From NCBI RefSeq assembly GCF_017916255.1, contig NZ_CP072827.1, positions 4,179,501-4,243,500 of the forward strand: DNA of 64,000 bases. The letters run 5' to 3'. Shown piece by piece: positions 25,218 through 35,963 of this stretch. Below the pieces are notes generated by a model. It was not told where the DNA came from and searched no databases. It was given only the letters and a program-made list of their open reading frames with translations. Made by a program: the position numbers and the translations under genes. Position 1 is the stretch's first letter, and the number at the start of each line of letters is the position of its first letter. Origin of the DNA: Streptomyces mobaraensis NBRC 13819 = DSM 40847. GTDB taxonomy: Bacteria; Actinomycetota; Actinomycetes; Streptomycetales; Streptomycetaceae.

Positions 25218-26402
25218 TCAGCTCGCGGTCGCCCGCAGGTCCCCGCCGGGCGGCTCCGTCCGGTCGGCCCGCCGTGCGTCGTCCCCGACCGAGCGGCGCA
25301 GGGCCCCGTGCAGGCTTGTCGGGGTGAGGACGCCGAGGAAGTGGTCCCTGCGGTCGCCGTCGAGCACGGCGATCCACCCGGCGTCGTGCTGCAGCATGGT
25401 GCTGAACGCCTGCTTCAGCGACGCGCCCACGGGCAGCCACGCCTCCATGCGCCGGGCGTGGTCCCGCACGGTGCCGCCGTTCGCGTGGACGATCGAGTCC
25501 GCGGCCACCCAGCCGTGCAGCTTGTCGCCGTCGTCGAGGACGACGGCCCAGTCGGCGTTCTCGCCGGCGAGGACGCTGAGGGCGGCCTCCACCGGGTCGT
25601 CCAGGTGGACGACGGGGGGCTGCTCCAGGTCGTCGCGTTCGATCGGGGTGACGGAGAGCCGCTTCAGTCCGCGGTCGGCACCGACGAAGTCGGCGACGTA
25701 GGGCGTGGCGGGGGCGCCGAGCACCACCGAGGGCGCGTCGAGCTGCTCGATGCGGCCGTGGCCGTAGACGGCGATGCGATCCCCCAGCCGGACGGCCTCC
25801 TCGATGTCATGGGTGACGAAGAGCACGGTCTTGCGCACCTGTGACTGAAGTCGCAGGAATTCGTTCTGCAGCCGTTCGCGGACGACCGGGTCGACGGCGC
25901 CGAACGGCTCGTCCATCAGGAGGACGGGCGGATCGGCGGCGAGGGCGCGGGCGACGCCCACGCGCTGCCGCTGGCCGCCGGAGAGCTGGTCGGGGTAGCG
26001 GCCGCCGTGCACGGCGGGGTCGAGGCCGACGAGCTCCAGCAGCTCCGCGGCGCGGTCCCGGGCCTTCTTCCGCTGCCACCCGAGCAGGTGCGGCACGGTC
26101 GCGGTGTTGTCGAGCACCGTCCTGTGCGGGAACAGCCCGACCTGCTGGATCACATAGCCGATGCGCCGGCGCAGGGCGACCGGGTCGGTCTCCGCGATGT
26201 CCGCGCCGTCCAGCAGGATCCGGCCCTCGGTGGGCTCGATCAGCCGGTTGACCATCTTCATCGTGGTGGTCTTGCCGCAGCCGGACGGTCCGACGAGCGT
26301 GACCAGCTCGCCCTCCGCCACTTCGAAGGACAGGTCGTCCACGGCGGTCGTGCCATCGGCGTAGCGCTTGGTGACGTGCTCGAATCGGATCACGCCCCCC
26401 AT
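25218..26402 (-). CDS. quaternary-amine ABC importer ATPase with CBS domains
   Basis: A 394-residue ATPase of the OpuCA/ProV class. Walker [10 protein letters not shown], signature [10 protein letters not shown] and Walker [13 protein letters not shown] are intact; [21 protein letters not shown] sequence follows. The C-terminal 130 residues carry two CBS domains ([38 protein letters not shown]), which in OpuA sense ionic strength. The ATG at 26402 is used; a GTG 9 bases inside is possible. It is divergent from the two permeases and the binding protein, which together make one importer for glycine betaine, choline or a related osmolyte. Confidence 0.92.
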   Translation of the reverse strand: MGGVIRFEHVTKRYADGTTAVDDLSFEVAEGELVTLVGPSGCGKTTTMKMVNRLIEPTEGRILLDGADIAETDPVALRRRIGYVIQQVGLFPHRTVLDNTATVPHLLGWQRKKARDRAAELLELVGLDPAVHGGRYPDQLSGGQRQRVGVARALAADPPVLLMDEPFGAVDPVVRERLQNEFLRLQSQVRKTVLFVTHDIEEAVRLGDRIAVYGHGRIEQLDAPSVVLGAPATPYVADFVGADRGLKRLSVTPIERDDLEQPPVVHLDDPVEAALSVLAGENADWAVVLDDGDKLHGWVAADSIVHANGGTVRDHARRMEAWLPVGASLKQAFSTMLQHDAGWIAVLDGDRRDHFLGVLTPTSLHGALRRSVGDDARRADRTEPPGGDLRATAS

Positions 26403-26532
26403 TGTTGCCACATCCTTCCCCGTCATGACGTGCCGGAGCCCTGGCTGTGCGACGGCCCACAGGCGATTGTCAGTGGTGGGCGTTAGGGTCGCCAGTAACC
26501 GTCGGTGAAGGCCAAGGGGGAGGTGAGCGCGC

Positions 26533-27288
26533 ATGGCGGGGCAGGGCGGCAATTGCCTGATCGACAACGACTGGATCTGCGGCGAGTACGTGCGGACGCG
26601 GAGCCATGAGCTCGTGGACGCGACCCTGCAGCACATCGGCATCACGCTGGCGTCCGTCGGCATCGGGCTGCTCGTCGCGTTCCCGCTGGCGCTGGCGGCC
26701 CGCCGCTGGCGCGGGGTGGCGGGCCCGGTGCTCGGGCTCACCACGGTGCTCTACACGGTGCCGTCGCTGGCGATGTTCTCGCTGCTGGTGCCGGTCTTCG
26801 GGCTCTCGGCGGCCGTGGTGGTCACCGGTCTGGTGCTCTACTCGCTGACGATCCTGGTGCGGAACATCCTGGCCGGGCTGGCCGCCGTGCCGGAGGAGGC
26901 CCGTGAGGCGGCGCGCGGCATGGGGTACGGGCCGATACGGCTGCTGTTCGGGGTGGAGCTGCCGCTCGCCCTGCCGGCGGTGATGGCGGGGGTCCGGATC
27001 GCCACCGTGTCCACGGTCTCGCTGACCACCGTCGGCGCGCTCACCGGGTACGGAGGGCTGGGCAACCTGATCTACGAGGGGCTGCACAGCGTCTTCAAGG
27101 CCCAGGTCCTGACCGCCTCGGTGCTCTGTGTCCTGCTGGCCGTCGTGGCGGACGTGCTGCTGCTGGGGCTCCAGCGGCTGCTGACGCCTTGGGCGAGGAA
27201 GCCGCGGGCGCGCCGGGGAGCCGGTAGGTCCGGGGGAGCCGGGGAAGCGCGGCCTGCGCGCAATGAGCGGAAGAAGGCGGTGGCCTGA
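26533..27288 (+). CDS. quaternary-amine ABC importer permease (OpuCB-like)
   Basis: A 251-residue membrane protein with about five to six hydrophobic spans and the EAA loop EEAREAARGMGYGPIRLLFGVELPLALPAV. YSLTILVRNILAGL and TVGALTGYGGLGNLIYEGL are typical of the OpuC permease family. The C-terminus ends in a basic Arg/Lys/Gly tail. GGGGGAGGTGAGC lies upstream of ATG 26533. Its stop overlaps the next permease start by one base (TGATG). Confidence 0.92.
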   Translation: MAGQGGNCLIDNDWICGEYVRTRSHELVDATLQHIGITLASVGIGLLVAFPLALAARRWRGVAGPVLGLTTVLYTVPSLAMFSLLVPVFGLSAAVVVTGLVLYSLTILVRNILAGLAAVPEEAREAARGMGYGPIRLLFGVELPLALPAVMAGVRIATVSTVSLTTVGALTGYGGLGNLIYEGLHSVFKAQVLTASVLCVLLAVVADVLLLGLQRLLTPWARKPRARRGAGRSGGAGEARPARNERKKAVA

Positions 27289-28025
27289 TGGACGTCGTCT
27301 CCAGGACGTGGACGTGGCTCGCCACCGGATCGCACTGGTCCGGACCGGACGGGGTCTGGCACCGGCTCGCCGAGCACCTCGAACTGACCGTGGTGTGCCT
27401 GGCCCTCTCCTGCGCCGTCGCCCTGCCCCTCGCCGTCGTGCTGGGGCACACCGGCCGGGGCGGCGCCCTCGCCGTCAACCTCTCCAACGCGGGCCGGGCC
27501 GTGCCCACGTTCGCGGTGCTGGTCCTGCTGACCCTGGGCCCGCTGGGTACCTACGACTCATGGCCCACCGTCATCGCCCTCGTCCTCTTCGCGATACCCC
27601 CGCTGCTGACCAACGCCTATGTGGGCATGCGCGAGGTGGACCGCGACGTGGTGGAGGCGGCGCGGGGGATGGGGATGTCGGGCCGGCAGGTCATCGGCCG
27701 GGTCGAACTGCCCTTGGCCATGCCGCTGGTGATGACCGGGGTGCGGTCGGCGGCCGTGCAGGTGGTCGCGACGGTCTCCATCGCCGCGATCGTCGGCGGC
27801 GGCGGACTGGGGCGGATCATCACCGCGGGCTTCCGGCTCACCGACACCCCGCAGGTGGTGGCCGGTGCCGTATTGGTGGCCGCCCTCGCGCTGGTGGTGG
27901 AAGGGGCGTTCGTACTGCTGGAGCGCTGGCTGGGACGTCGGCGGCGGCGTGGGACCGCCGGGGCGGACCGGATACCCGGCGCGCCCGGTGCCGACGCCGG
28001 ACCGGTCACCGCGAGTGCCGCCTGA
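27288..28025 (+). CDS. quaternary-amine ABC importer permease (OpuCD-like)
   Basis: A 245-residue second permease, paralogous to the preceding one: EVDRDVVEAARGMGMSGRQV is its EAA loop and SIAAIVGGGGLGRIITAGF the conserved C-terminal segment. About five hydrophobic spans. It starts on the stop of the previous gene, so the two subunits should be made in equal amounts. It is followed after 124 bases by the binding-protein gene. Confidence 0.92.
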   Translation: MDVVSRTWTWLATGSHWSGPDGVWHRLAEHLELTVVCLALSCAVALPLAVVLGHTGRGGALAVNLSNAGRAVPTFAVLVLLTLGPLGTYDSWPTVIALVLFAIPPLLTNAYVGMREVDRDVVEAARGMGMSGRQVIGRVELPLAMPLVMTGVRSAAVQVVATVSIAAIVGGGGLGRIITAGFRLTDTPQVVAGAVLVAALALVVEGAFVLLERWLGRRRRRGTAGADRIPGAPGADAGPVTASAA

Positions 28026-28149
28026 GCGGGAACGGCGTGGCCGGGCGAGAGTTGACGGCCCGTCAGCTGATGCAACGTCATAAACGGGACGCCCGGGCAT
28101 GCCGGGTGACGGCCGCGCCGGGCGTCCGCCGACATGGATGGAGTGCCGC

Positions 28150-29136
28150 ATGACCAGCACCACCCCGCGCCGTGCGCGGACCGCCCGCGCCGCGCTGGCG
28201 GCGGCGGGAGTCGCCGCCCTGACGGCGGGCCTGGCCGCGTGCGGCGGGGACAGCCTGGAGAAGTCCGGGGGCGGTGACGGGGGATCCAGTGCGTCGGGCC
28301 GGGGGTCCCTCGTGATCGGATCCGCTTCGTTCACCGAGTCGAAGGTGCTCGCGGAAATATACGCGGGCCTGTTGAAGGACGCCGGATATTCCACCTCGAT
28401 CAAGACGGTGGACGCGCGTGAGCTGTATGAACCGGCGTTGGAGAAGGGCCAGATCGATGTCGTCCCGGAGTACGCGGCGACGCTCGCGGAATTCCTGAAC
28501 AAGAAGCAGAACGGGAAGGACGCCCCGCAGGTCGCCTCCGCCGACTCGGACACCACGGTGAAGGCGCTGCGGAAACTCGCCGAACCGCGGGGACTCAAGG
28601 TGCTGGACGCCGGCCGTGCCGTGGACCAGAACGCGTTCGCCGTGTCGGCCGAGTTCGCGGGGAAACACCAGCTCAAGACGCTTTCGGACCTGGGCGCGTC
28701 GAAGGAGTCGGTCAAGCTCGCGGCGGGCGACGAGTGCACCGAGCGGCCGTTCTGCAAACCGGGTCTGGAGAAGACCTACGGCATCCGCGTCGCGGGCATA
28801 GACCCCTTGGAGGTCGGCAGCACCCAGGCCAAGCAGGCGGTGAAGAACGGCAAGGACCAGATGGTCCTCACGACCACCACGGACGCCACGCTGGAACAGT
28901 TCGGTCTTGTCGTGCTCAAGGACGACAAGAAACTGCAGAACTCCGACAACGTGCTGCCGGTGGTGAATGCGCGGAAGGCCGGTTCACCGCAGGTCGTGGA
29001 AGCGCTCGGCAAACTCAACAAGGTGCTGACCACGGAGGACCTCACCGAACTCAACAAGAAGGTGGACGCCGAGCGGCTCAAGCCGGCGGATGTGGCCGCG
29101 CAGTACCTCAAGGACAAGGGGCTGCTGGGGAAGTAG
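28150..29136 (+). CDS. quaternary-amine ABC importer substrate-binding lipoprotein
   Basis: A 328-residue lipoprotein: twin basic N-terminus, hydrophobic core and lipobox LAAC at residues 28-31. The mature part is OpuAC-like (SLVIGSASFTESKVLAEIYA, ARELYEPALEKGQIDVVPEYAATLAEFLN), binding glycine betaine, choline or carnitine-like ligands outside the cell. It completes the importer encoded by the three upstream genes. ATG 28150 follows GGAG by about 7 bases. Confidence 0.92.
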   Translation: MTSTTPRRARTARAALAAAGVAALTAGLAACGGDSLEKSGGGDGGSSASGRGSLVIGSASFTESKVLAEIYAGLLKDAGYSTSIKTVDARELYEPALEKGQIDVVPEYAATLAEFLNKKQNGKDAPQVASADSDTTVKALRKLAEPRGLKVLDAGRAVDQNAFAVSAEFAGKHQLKTLSDLGASKESVKLAAGDECTERPFCKPGLEKTYGIRVAGIDPLEVGSTQAKQAVKNGKDQMVLTTTTDATLEQFGLVVLKDDKKLQNSDNVLPVVNARKAGSPQVVEALGKLNKVLTTEDLTELNKKVDAERLKPADVAAQYLKDKGLLGK

Positions 29137-29233
29137 GGGCCAACCGGGAGGCGAGTAGGGGACAAGTAAGATCAAGGGAACGGTTTGGTGCCGGAGTCAC
29201 ACTTTCGTCGCAACGCACGGTAAGTTTCTGGCC

Positions 29234-30451
<1,218 letters not shown>

Positions 30452-30504
30452 GGGGCGAGGGGGCGGGTGAGCGGGCGGGTGCGCCTGCGGCGGGCTGTGC
30501 CCCT

Positions 30505-30599
30505 GTCCCGCCCTTTCACCGTTTCGTGCGGGGGGGCAAGCCCCTCCCACACCCCCCGCAGCGCGCTGCGCGCGCTGTCCTCAAACGCCGGACGGGCTG
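30505..30599 (+). repeat. second copy of the Streptomyces intergenic repeat (rearranged)
   Basis: It shares TCCCGCCCTTTCACCGTTTC with the copy at 12321, then GCGGGGGG and CCCCCCGC arms, GCGCGC dyads, and GTCCTCAAACGCCGGACGGG, which is the reverse complement of the GTTTGAGGAC end of the first copy. It lies between two convergent genes and may act as a terminator. Confidence 0.65.
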
Positions 30600-30607
30600 G
30601 ACGGCCC

Positions 30608-31750
30608 CTACTTGTCGATGTCCCCCACCACGAAGAACAGCGACCCCAGAATCGCCACCATGTCCGCCACCAGCGTCCCGGGCAGCAGCTCCACCAGCGC
30701 CTGGATGTTGTTGTACGAGGCGGACCGCAGCTTCAAGCGGTACGGCGTCTTCTCGCCCTTGGAGACGAGGTAGTACCCGTTCAGCCCGAGCGGGTTCTCC
30801 GTCCACGCGTACGTGGCGCCCTCCGGAGCCTTGAGGACCTTGGGGAGGCGCTGGTTGACCGGGCCGGGCGGGAGGTCGGACAGGCGGTCGAGGCAGGCGT
30901 CGGCCAGGGCGAGGGAGTTGTGCGTCTGGTCGAGCAGGCACTCGAAGCGCGCCAGGCAGTCGCCCTCCTCGCGGGTGACGACCTTCAGGACGTCGGCCAG
31001 CTCCCCGTAGGCCAGGTACGGCTCGTCGCGCCGCAGGTCGAAGTCGACGCCGGAGGCCCGGGCGATGGGGCCGCTCACGCCGTACGCGTGCACGGTCTCG
31101 CGGGACAGGACGCCGACGCCGCGCGTCCGGCCGCGGAAGATCTCGTTGCCGAGCACCAGGCGGTCGTGGACGTCCATGCGGGAGCGGACCTCGGCGATCG
31201 CCTGCCGGGCGCGGCCGGTCCAGCCGGCGGGCAGGTCCTCCTTGAGGCCGCCGACGCGGTTGAACATGTAGTGCATCCGGCCGCCGGAGACCTCCTCCAG
31301 CACCGCCTGGAGCACCTCGCGCTCGCGGAAGGCGTGGAAGACGGGGGTGATGCCGCCGAGCTCCAGCGGATAGGAGCCCAGGAACATCAGGTGGTTGAGG
31401 ATCCGGTTCAGCTCGGCGAGCAGGGTGCGGAGCCACACCGCGCGCTCGGGCACCTCCATGCCCAGCATGCGCTCGACGGCCATGACGACGCCGAGCTCGT
31501 TGGAGAACGCGGACAGCCAGTCGTGGCGGTTGGCGAGCATGACGATCTGGCGGTAGTCGCGGGCCTCGAAGAGCTTCTCCGCGCCGCGGTGCATATAGCC
31601 GATCACCGGCTCGGCGCTGCGGACGCGCTCCCCGTCGAGGACGAGGCGCAGCCGCAGCACTCCGTGGGTGGAGGGGTGCTGCGGGCCGATGTTGAGCACC
31701 ATGTCCGTGCTCTCCGCCGCGCCGCCGATGCCGACTGTCGTCTCCGTCAT
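30608..31750 (-). CDS. nuoD2: orphan NADH-quinone oxidoreductase subunit D (NuoD2)
   Basis: A 380-residue homologue of the 49-kDa/NuoD subunit that forms part of the quinone site of complex I. Motifs are [15 protein letters not shown] (His25, His29), [16 protein letters not shown] with Arg55, [19 protein letters not shown] and [19 protein letters not shown]. No other nuo gene is nearby, so this is a second copy outside the main nuo operon. It directly follows a MidA-type methyltransferase gene (12-base gap, same strand), whose mitochondrial relative modifies the NuoD equivalent. Confidence 0.92.
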   Translation of the reverse strand: MTETTVGIGGAAESTDMVLNIGPQHPSTHGVLRLRLVLDGERVRSAEPVIGYMHRGAEKLFEARDYRQIVMLANRHDWLSAFSNELGVVMAVERMLGMEVPERAVWLRTLLAELNRILNHLMFLGSYPLELGGITPVFHAFREREVLQAVLEEVSGGRMHYMFNRVGGLKEDLPAGWTGRARQAIAEVRSRMDVHDRLVLGNEIFRGRTRGVGVLSRETVHAYGVSGPIARASGVDFDLRRDEPYLAYGELADVLKVVTREEGDCLARFECLLDQTHNSLALADACLDRLSDLPPGPVNQRLPKVLKAPEGATYAWTENPLGLNGYYLVSKGEKTPYRLKLRSASYNNIQALVELLPGTLVADMVAILGSLFFVVGDIDK

Positions 31751-31762
31751 GGGAACAGTTTC

Positions 31763-32782
31763 TCAGCCGGGCCAGGGCGGTCGCGCGCTCGTGTCCTCCG
31801 TGAGGAGCTCCGCGCACTCCGGGCCGACGGGCTGGAGGAGCCAGCGGAAGCCGCCCATGCCGCCCGGTGAGGTCAGTTCGCCGGCCTCGCTCGCCGCGCC
31901 CAGGGCCCGGACGTAGGCGGCCGGGTCGGAGGAGGCGAGGGCGAGCGGCGGCCGGCGGCCGTCCACGCCGAGGGCCCGGAGCGCGGCGCGCTGGCTGAGC
32001 AGCGTCGCGCCGGGCCCGGCGCAGGCGTCGAGGGCCACGTGGGCGGTGATGTCGCAGCTCCCGTCGGGTACCGGGCGGACCTCCCGGCCCTCCCGGAAGC
32101 CGGTGAGGCTGCCGAACGGCGGGCGGGTGGCGCTCTCGTGGGCGTAGTCGGCGGCGACCGCCAGGCCGGACCGCAGGGTGCCGACCGCGCGGGACCACGC
32201 CTCGTCCCGCGTCCGGCCGATCTCCGCGCGACTGCCCGGCGGCGCGCCCTCCAGCGGCCACCAGCGGGCCAGCCAGTCAGCGTCGGCGCCCGACACCGGG
32301 TCGCCCGGCAGCTCCTCGCCGTCCTCCTGGACGAGCACCAGGCGCGGGGTGCCGCCGCCGTCCGTCTCGACGACGTCCACCGGGACGTTGTCCAGCCACT
32401 CGTTGGCGAAGAGGAGCCCGGTCACCCCTTCGGGTGGCGCGTCCCGCCAGACGACACGCCCGTCGAGGCCGTCCGGGCGGTCGGCACGGTCCACGGCGTA
32501 CGGGCGGAGCCGGCCGGCCAGCGCGGGCGGGCACTGCGCGAGCACCCCGGTGATCAGCTCGCCGCGCCCGGCGCCCATGTCGACGAAGGCGAGCTCCTCA
32601 GGCGACCCCAGGGCGCTGTCGACCCTCCGCAGCAGCTCGGCGATCGCGCCCGCGTAGAGCGGGGAGGCGTGCACGGCGGTGCGGAAGTGGCCGGCGGGGC
32701 CCTCAGGGCGCCGGTAGAAGCCATGGGGGCCGTAGAGGGCGGCTTCCGCCGCCGCCCGCCAGGTGCGCGTCCCGGATGTCAT
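31763..32782 (-). CDS. SAM-dependent methyltransferase, MidA/NDUFAF7 (DUF185) family
   Basis: 339 residues. The start region ([19 protein letters not shown]) and SAM-binding [15 protein letters not shown], then [17 protein letters not shown] and VAADYAH, match the MidA/NDUFAF7 family. Human NDUFAF7 dimethylates an arginine of NDUFS2, the NuoD counterpart. The gene is 12 bases upstream of nuoD2 on the same strand and probably forms a two-gene operon with it. ATG 32782 is the first start, with no strong ribosome site. Confidence 0.85.
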   Translation of the reverse strand: MTSGTRTWRAAAEAALYGPHGFYRRPEGPAGHFRTAVHASPLYAGAIAELLRRVDSALGSPEELAFVDMGAGRGELITGVLAQCPPALAGRLRPYAVDRADRPDGLDGRVVWRDAPPEGVTGLLFANEWLDNVPVDVVETDGGGTPRLVLVQEDGEELPGDPVSGADADWLARWWPLEGAPPGSRAEIGRTRDEAWSRAVGTLRSGLAVAADYAHESATRPPFGSLTGFREGREVRPVPDGSCDITAHVALDACAGPGATLLSQRAALRALGVDGRRPPLALASSDPAAYVRALGAASEAGELTSPGGMGGFRWLLQPVGPECAELLTEDTSARPPWPG

Positions 32783-32942
32783 GTCCCCACGCTATGCGCC
32801 TTCGGCGGTCGGCAGCCCGCCGCTCCCCGCCGTATCCCCGTCGTCCCGCCGCGTCCCTCCACCTTGGGGAGTAGGCGGAGCGGACCGGGATCGATCGCCG
32901 GAGGGACCCCGGCACACGGGCGGGGTGCCTACGCTGGGTGAC

Positions 32943-34148
32943 GTGCACCGCCTCTACGAATTCCTCCGCAGACACCCCACAGGTGTGGACAGCTTCTGGG
33001 CCGTGTTGCTGCTGGGGCTGTGCGCCCTGACGCTGACCGAGAACGCGATGCGGAGCCCGGGGGAGCGGGTCGCCGCGGTCGGCGTGTCGCTGCTCATGTG
33101 CACGGTGGTGGCGCTGCGCCGCCGGATGCCGGAGAAGATGCTGATCCTGGCGATCGTCGTCGGGCTGGCCCAGCTCGCGTTCGACGTCGAGGTGAACCTC
33201 TACGACGTCCCGATGCTGGTGATCGTCTACACGGTGGCGTCCGGCCCCTGCCGCTGGGCCTCCCGGGTGGCGCTGGTGGGCGGCGTGCTGGCGCCCGTGC
33301 TGTATTTCTGGCGCTGGCCCGACACGACGAGCGATTCCCTCACTCATGACCTCTTCGGTCTCGCCTTCGGCGCCTTCCCCTTCCTCCTCTCCTGGGTCCT
33401 CGGCGACCGGATGCGGACCCGCCGCGCCTACTGGGACCAGCTGGAGGAGCGCGCCGCGCGGCTGGAGAAGGAGCGCGAGCAGCAGGCGAAGATGGCGGTG
33501 ACCGCCGAGCGCGCCCGGATCGCCCGCGAGCTGCACGACGTCGTCGCGCACAACGTGTCCGTCATGGTGGTGCAGGCGGACGGCGCCGCCTACGTCCTCG
33601 ACTCCTCGCCCGAGCAGGCCAAACAGGCGCTGGAGACCATCTCGGGCACCGGCCGCCAGGCGCTCGCCGAGATGCGCCGGCTGCTGGGCGTGCTGCGTAC
33701 CGAGGACGGCTCCGCGCCGGCCGGCGAGTACGTTCCGCAGCCCGACGTCGAGCAGATCGAGGAACTCGTCGAGCAGGTGCGCGGCGCCGGCCTGCCGGTC
33801 GACTACCGGGTCGAGGGCAGCGCCCGGCCGCTGCCGAGCGGCGTCGAGCTGACCGCCTACCGCATCGTGCAGGAGGCGCTGACCAACACCCGCAAGCACG
33901 GCGGCCCCGACGCCGGCGCCAGCGTCCGGCTCACCTACTTCGACGACGGGCTCGGGCTGCTCGTCGAGGACGACGGGCGGGGCGCGCAGCACGAGCTGTA
34001 CGAGTCGGGCGGCGCCGACGGCATGGGTCACGGGCTGATCGGGATGCGGGAGCGCGTCGGCATGGTCGGGGGCACGCTGGACGCGGGGCCGCGTCCCGGC
34101 GGAGGATTCCGGATCAGTGTGCTCCTGCCCGCCAAACCGGGCCGCTGA
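32943..34148 (+). CDS. two-component sensor histidine kinase (HisKA_3/NarL type)
   Basis: 401 residues. The N-terminal half has about five hydrophobic spans and no large extracellular domain, then a coiled-coil linker (EERAARLEKEREQQAKMAV) and the HisKA_3 dimerisation helix with phospho-acceptor His198 (RARIARELHDVVAHNVSVM). ATPase boxes are ALTNTRKHG and LVEDDGRG, HGLIGMRERVG. GTG 32943 follows TACGCTGGGTGAC, with TACGCT as a -10, so the message may be nearly leaderless. It is paired with the response regulator 66 bases downstream. The signal is unknown. Confidence 0.93.
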   Translation: MHRLYEFLRRHPTGVDSFWAVLLLGLCALTLTENAMRSPGERVAAVGVSLLMCTVVALRRRMPEKMLILAIVVGLAQLAFDVEVNLYDVPMLVIVYTVASGPCRWASRVALVGGVLAPVLYFWRWPDTTSDSLTHDLFGLAFGAFPFLLSWVLGDRMRTRRAYWDQLEERAARLEKEREQQAKMAVTAERARIARELHDVVAHNVSVMVVQADGAAYVLDSSPEQAKQALETISGTGRQALAEMRRLLGVLRTEDGSAPAGEYVPQPDVEQIEELVEQVRGAGLPVDYRVEGSARPLPSGVELTAYRIVQEALTNTRKHGGPDAGASVRLTYFDDGLGLLVEDDGRGAQHELYESGGADGMGHGLIGMRERVGMVGGTLDAGPRPGGGFRISVLLPAKPGR

Positions 34149-34214
34149 CCACGCCCACCGGTGCGTTTGCGAGAGTTCGGTGGGACAGTTCATTTGGGGA
34201 AAGGGAACCTCCGC

Positions 34215-34898
34215 ATGGCGATCCGCGTGATGCTCGTCGACGACCAGGTGCTGTTGCGCACCGGCTTCCGCATGGTGCTGGCCGCGCAGCCCGACATGGA
34301 GGTCGTCGCCGAGGCGGGTGACGGCGTGGAGGCCCTGGAGGTGCTGGCGGGCACCGAGGTGGACGTGGTGCTGATGGACGTCCGGATGCCGCGGATGGAC
34401 GGGGTGGAGGCCACCCGCCGCATCTGCGCCCCCGAGGACCGCGAGCGGGCGCCCAAGGTGCTGATCCTCACCACCTTCGACCTCGACGAGTACGCGTTCT
34501 CGGCGCTCAAGGTCGGGGCCAGCGGCTTCATGCTCAAGGACGTGCCGCCCGCCGAACTGCTGGGCGCGATCCGCTCGGTGTACAGCGGCGACGCGGTGGT
34601 GGCCCCCAGCACCACCCGCCGCCTGCTGGACCGCTTCACCCCCATGCTCCCGGGCAGCGCCCGCGAGCCCGCCAACTCGGAGATCGACCGCCTGACGGGC
34701 CGTGAGCGCGAGGTGATGCTGCTCGTCGCCCAAGGGCTCTCGAACGGCGAGATCGCGGCGCGCCTGGTGCTCTCGGAGGCCACGGTCAAGACGCACGTCG
34801 GACGCATCCTCACCAAGCTGGGGCTGCGGGACCGGGTGCAGGTGGTGGTGATGGCCTACGAGAGCGGCCTGGTACGGGCCGGGGGCGGCGCGGGCTGA
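34215..34898 (+). CDS. NarL/LuxR-type response regulator
   Basis: 227 residues. Receiver domain: DD at 9-10, phospho-acceptor Asp55 (VVLMDVRMPRMDG), Thr in LILTTFD, Lys in SGFMLKDVPP. The C-terminal LuxR helix-turn-helix (about 163-222) reads LTGREREVMLLVAQGLSNGE, then LSEATVKTHVGRILTKL. ATG 34215 follows a GGGGAAAGGGAA site. It is cognate to the kinase just upstream; targets are unknown. Confidence 0.94.
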   Translation: MAIRVMLVDDQVLLRTGFRMVLAAQPDMEVVAEAGDGVEALEVLAGTEVDVVLMDVRMPRMDGVEATRRICAPEDRERAPKVLILTTFDLDEYAFSALKVGASGFMLKDVPPAELLGAIRSVYSGDAVVAPSTTRRLLDRFTPMLPGSAREPANSEIDRLTGREREVMLLVAQGLSNGEIAARLVLSEATVKTHVGRILTKLGLRDRVQVVVMAYESGLVRAGGGAG

Positions 34899-34978
34899 GG
34901 CACGCCGCCGGACCGCGGGCTCACCGCCCGGCCCTCACCGCCCGGCCGCCGCAGGACCCGCCGCGTCACGGATGTCGC

Positions 34979-35851
34979 TCACACCGCGGGGAACGCGTCC
35001 CCGCTCACCAGTTCCTTCACCGCCACCACCAGGTCGGGTGTGCTGGGATGCGTGGGCTGCGCGGGGTGGGCGAGGTACACGGTGGCCGGCCGTGCGTCGG
35101 CGATCCGGACGAAGCGCACCCCGGGGTGGGTGTGGCTCTCGGCGGTGCCCGCGGCGGCGACACCGATGCTGTCGCCGACGGAGATGACATTCAGCCACTC
35201 GTCGACGTCCCGCACCGCGGCCCCTGTCGCCGGCCGCCGCGTGTCCTCCCACAGGGCCGGCCCGGAGGTGCTGTCCTCGCGCCACAGAGTCAGCGTCTCG
35301 CCGGAGAGCTCGGCGAGGGTGACCTCCGGCCGGGTGGCCAGCGGGTGGTTGTCGGGGAGGGCGGCGAAACGGTCCTCCGTGTAGAGGGGGAGGACGCTCA
35401 GCCGCGGGTCGCCGGGGTCGGCGCGGACCACGGCCGCGTCGGTCTCGCCGGTGGCCAGCCCGGCGGTGCCCCCGTCCCGGCGGCGGAGCTCCAGCGGGAC
35501 GTGCGGGTGGTCGCGCCGCCAGGACCGCAGCAGCGGGACGGTGGACCGGCCGAGCACCGCGCACGAGTAGCCCAGGCGCAGCGGGCGGGAGACGGCGGCG
35601 GTGTCGGCGAGGGCCGCGTCGACGTGCGCGAGGATCGCCCGGCCGTGGTCGTACAGCGTGCGCCCGGCCGGGGTGAGGGCGAGCCGGCGGGAGGAGCGGT
35701 CGACCAGGGTCACGCCGACGTGGTGCTCCAGCCGGGCGAGCGTGCGGGACAGGGCCGGCTGCGTCAGATGCAGCCGGGCGGCGGCGGCCGTGACCGTGCC
35801 CTCGTCGGCGATGGTCACGAGGGCCCGCAGATGACGCAGTTCCACATCCAT
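34979..35851 (-). CDS. LysR-family transcriptional regulator
   Basis: 290 residues. The N-terminal winged helix is typical: MDVELRHLRALVTIADEG, AAARLHLTQPALSRTLARLE. The effector-binding part follows (LRLGYSCAVLGRSTVPLLR). ATG 35851 is the canonical LysR start; the longer frame is a shadow. It is divergent from a short-chain dehydrogenase-like gene with a 112-base intergenic region, the classic arrangement for LysR control of its neighbour. Confidence 0.93.
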   Translation of the reverse strand: MDVELRHLRALVTIADEGTVTAAAARLHLTQPALSRTLARLEHHVGVTLVDRSSRRLALTPAGRTLYDHGRAILAHVDAALADTAAVSRPLRLGYSCAVLGRSTVPLLRSWRRDHPHVPLELRRRDGGTAGLATGETDAAVVRADPGDPRLSVLPLYTEDRFAALPDNHPLATRPEVTLAELSGETLTLWREDSTSGPALWEDTRRPATGAAVRDVDEWLNVISVGDSIGVAAAGTAESHTHPGVRFVRIADARPATVYLAHPAQPTHPSTPDLVVAVKELVSGDAFPAV

Positions 35852-35963
35852 GCGTGTGGAGCATAGTGCCTGCCCAGACGGCATTTCCGGGCGTGTGGCG
35901 GGGTCCGTACGGTCGGGTGCGGCAGCCAGTCCGCATCTCATGACCCCAGGGAAGAGAGTCCCC

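Noticed and set aside
30608..31750. Start of a complex I operon
   Set aside because: Only a NuoD homologue is present. Neighbours are a methyltransferase and an unrelated coiled-coil protein, so this is an isolated paralogue.
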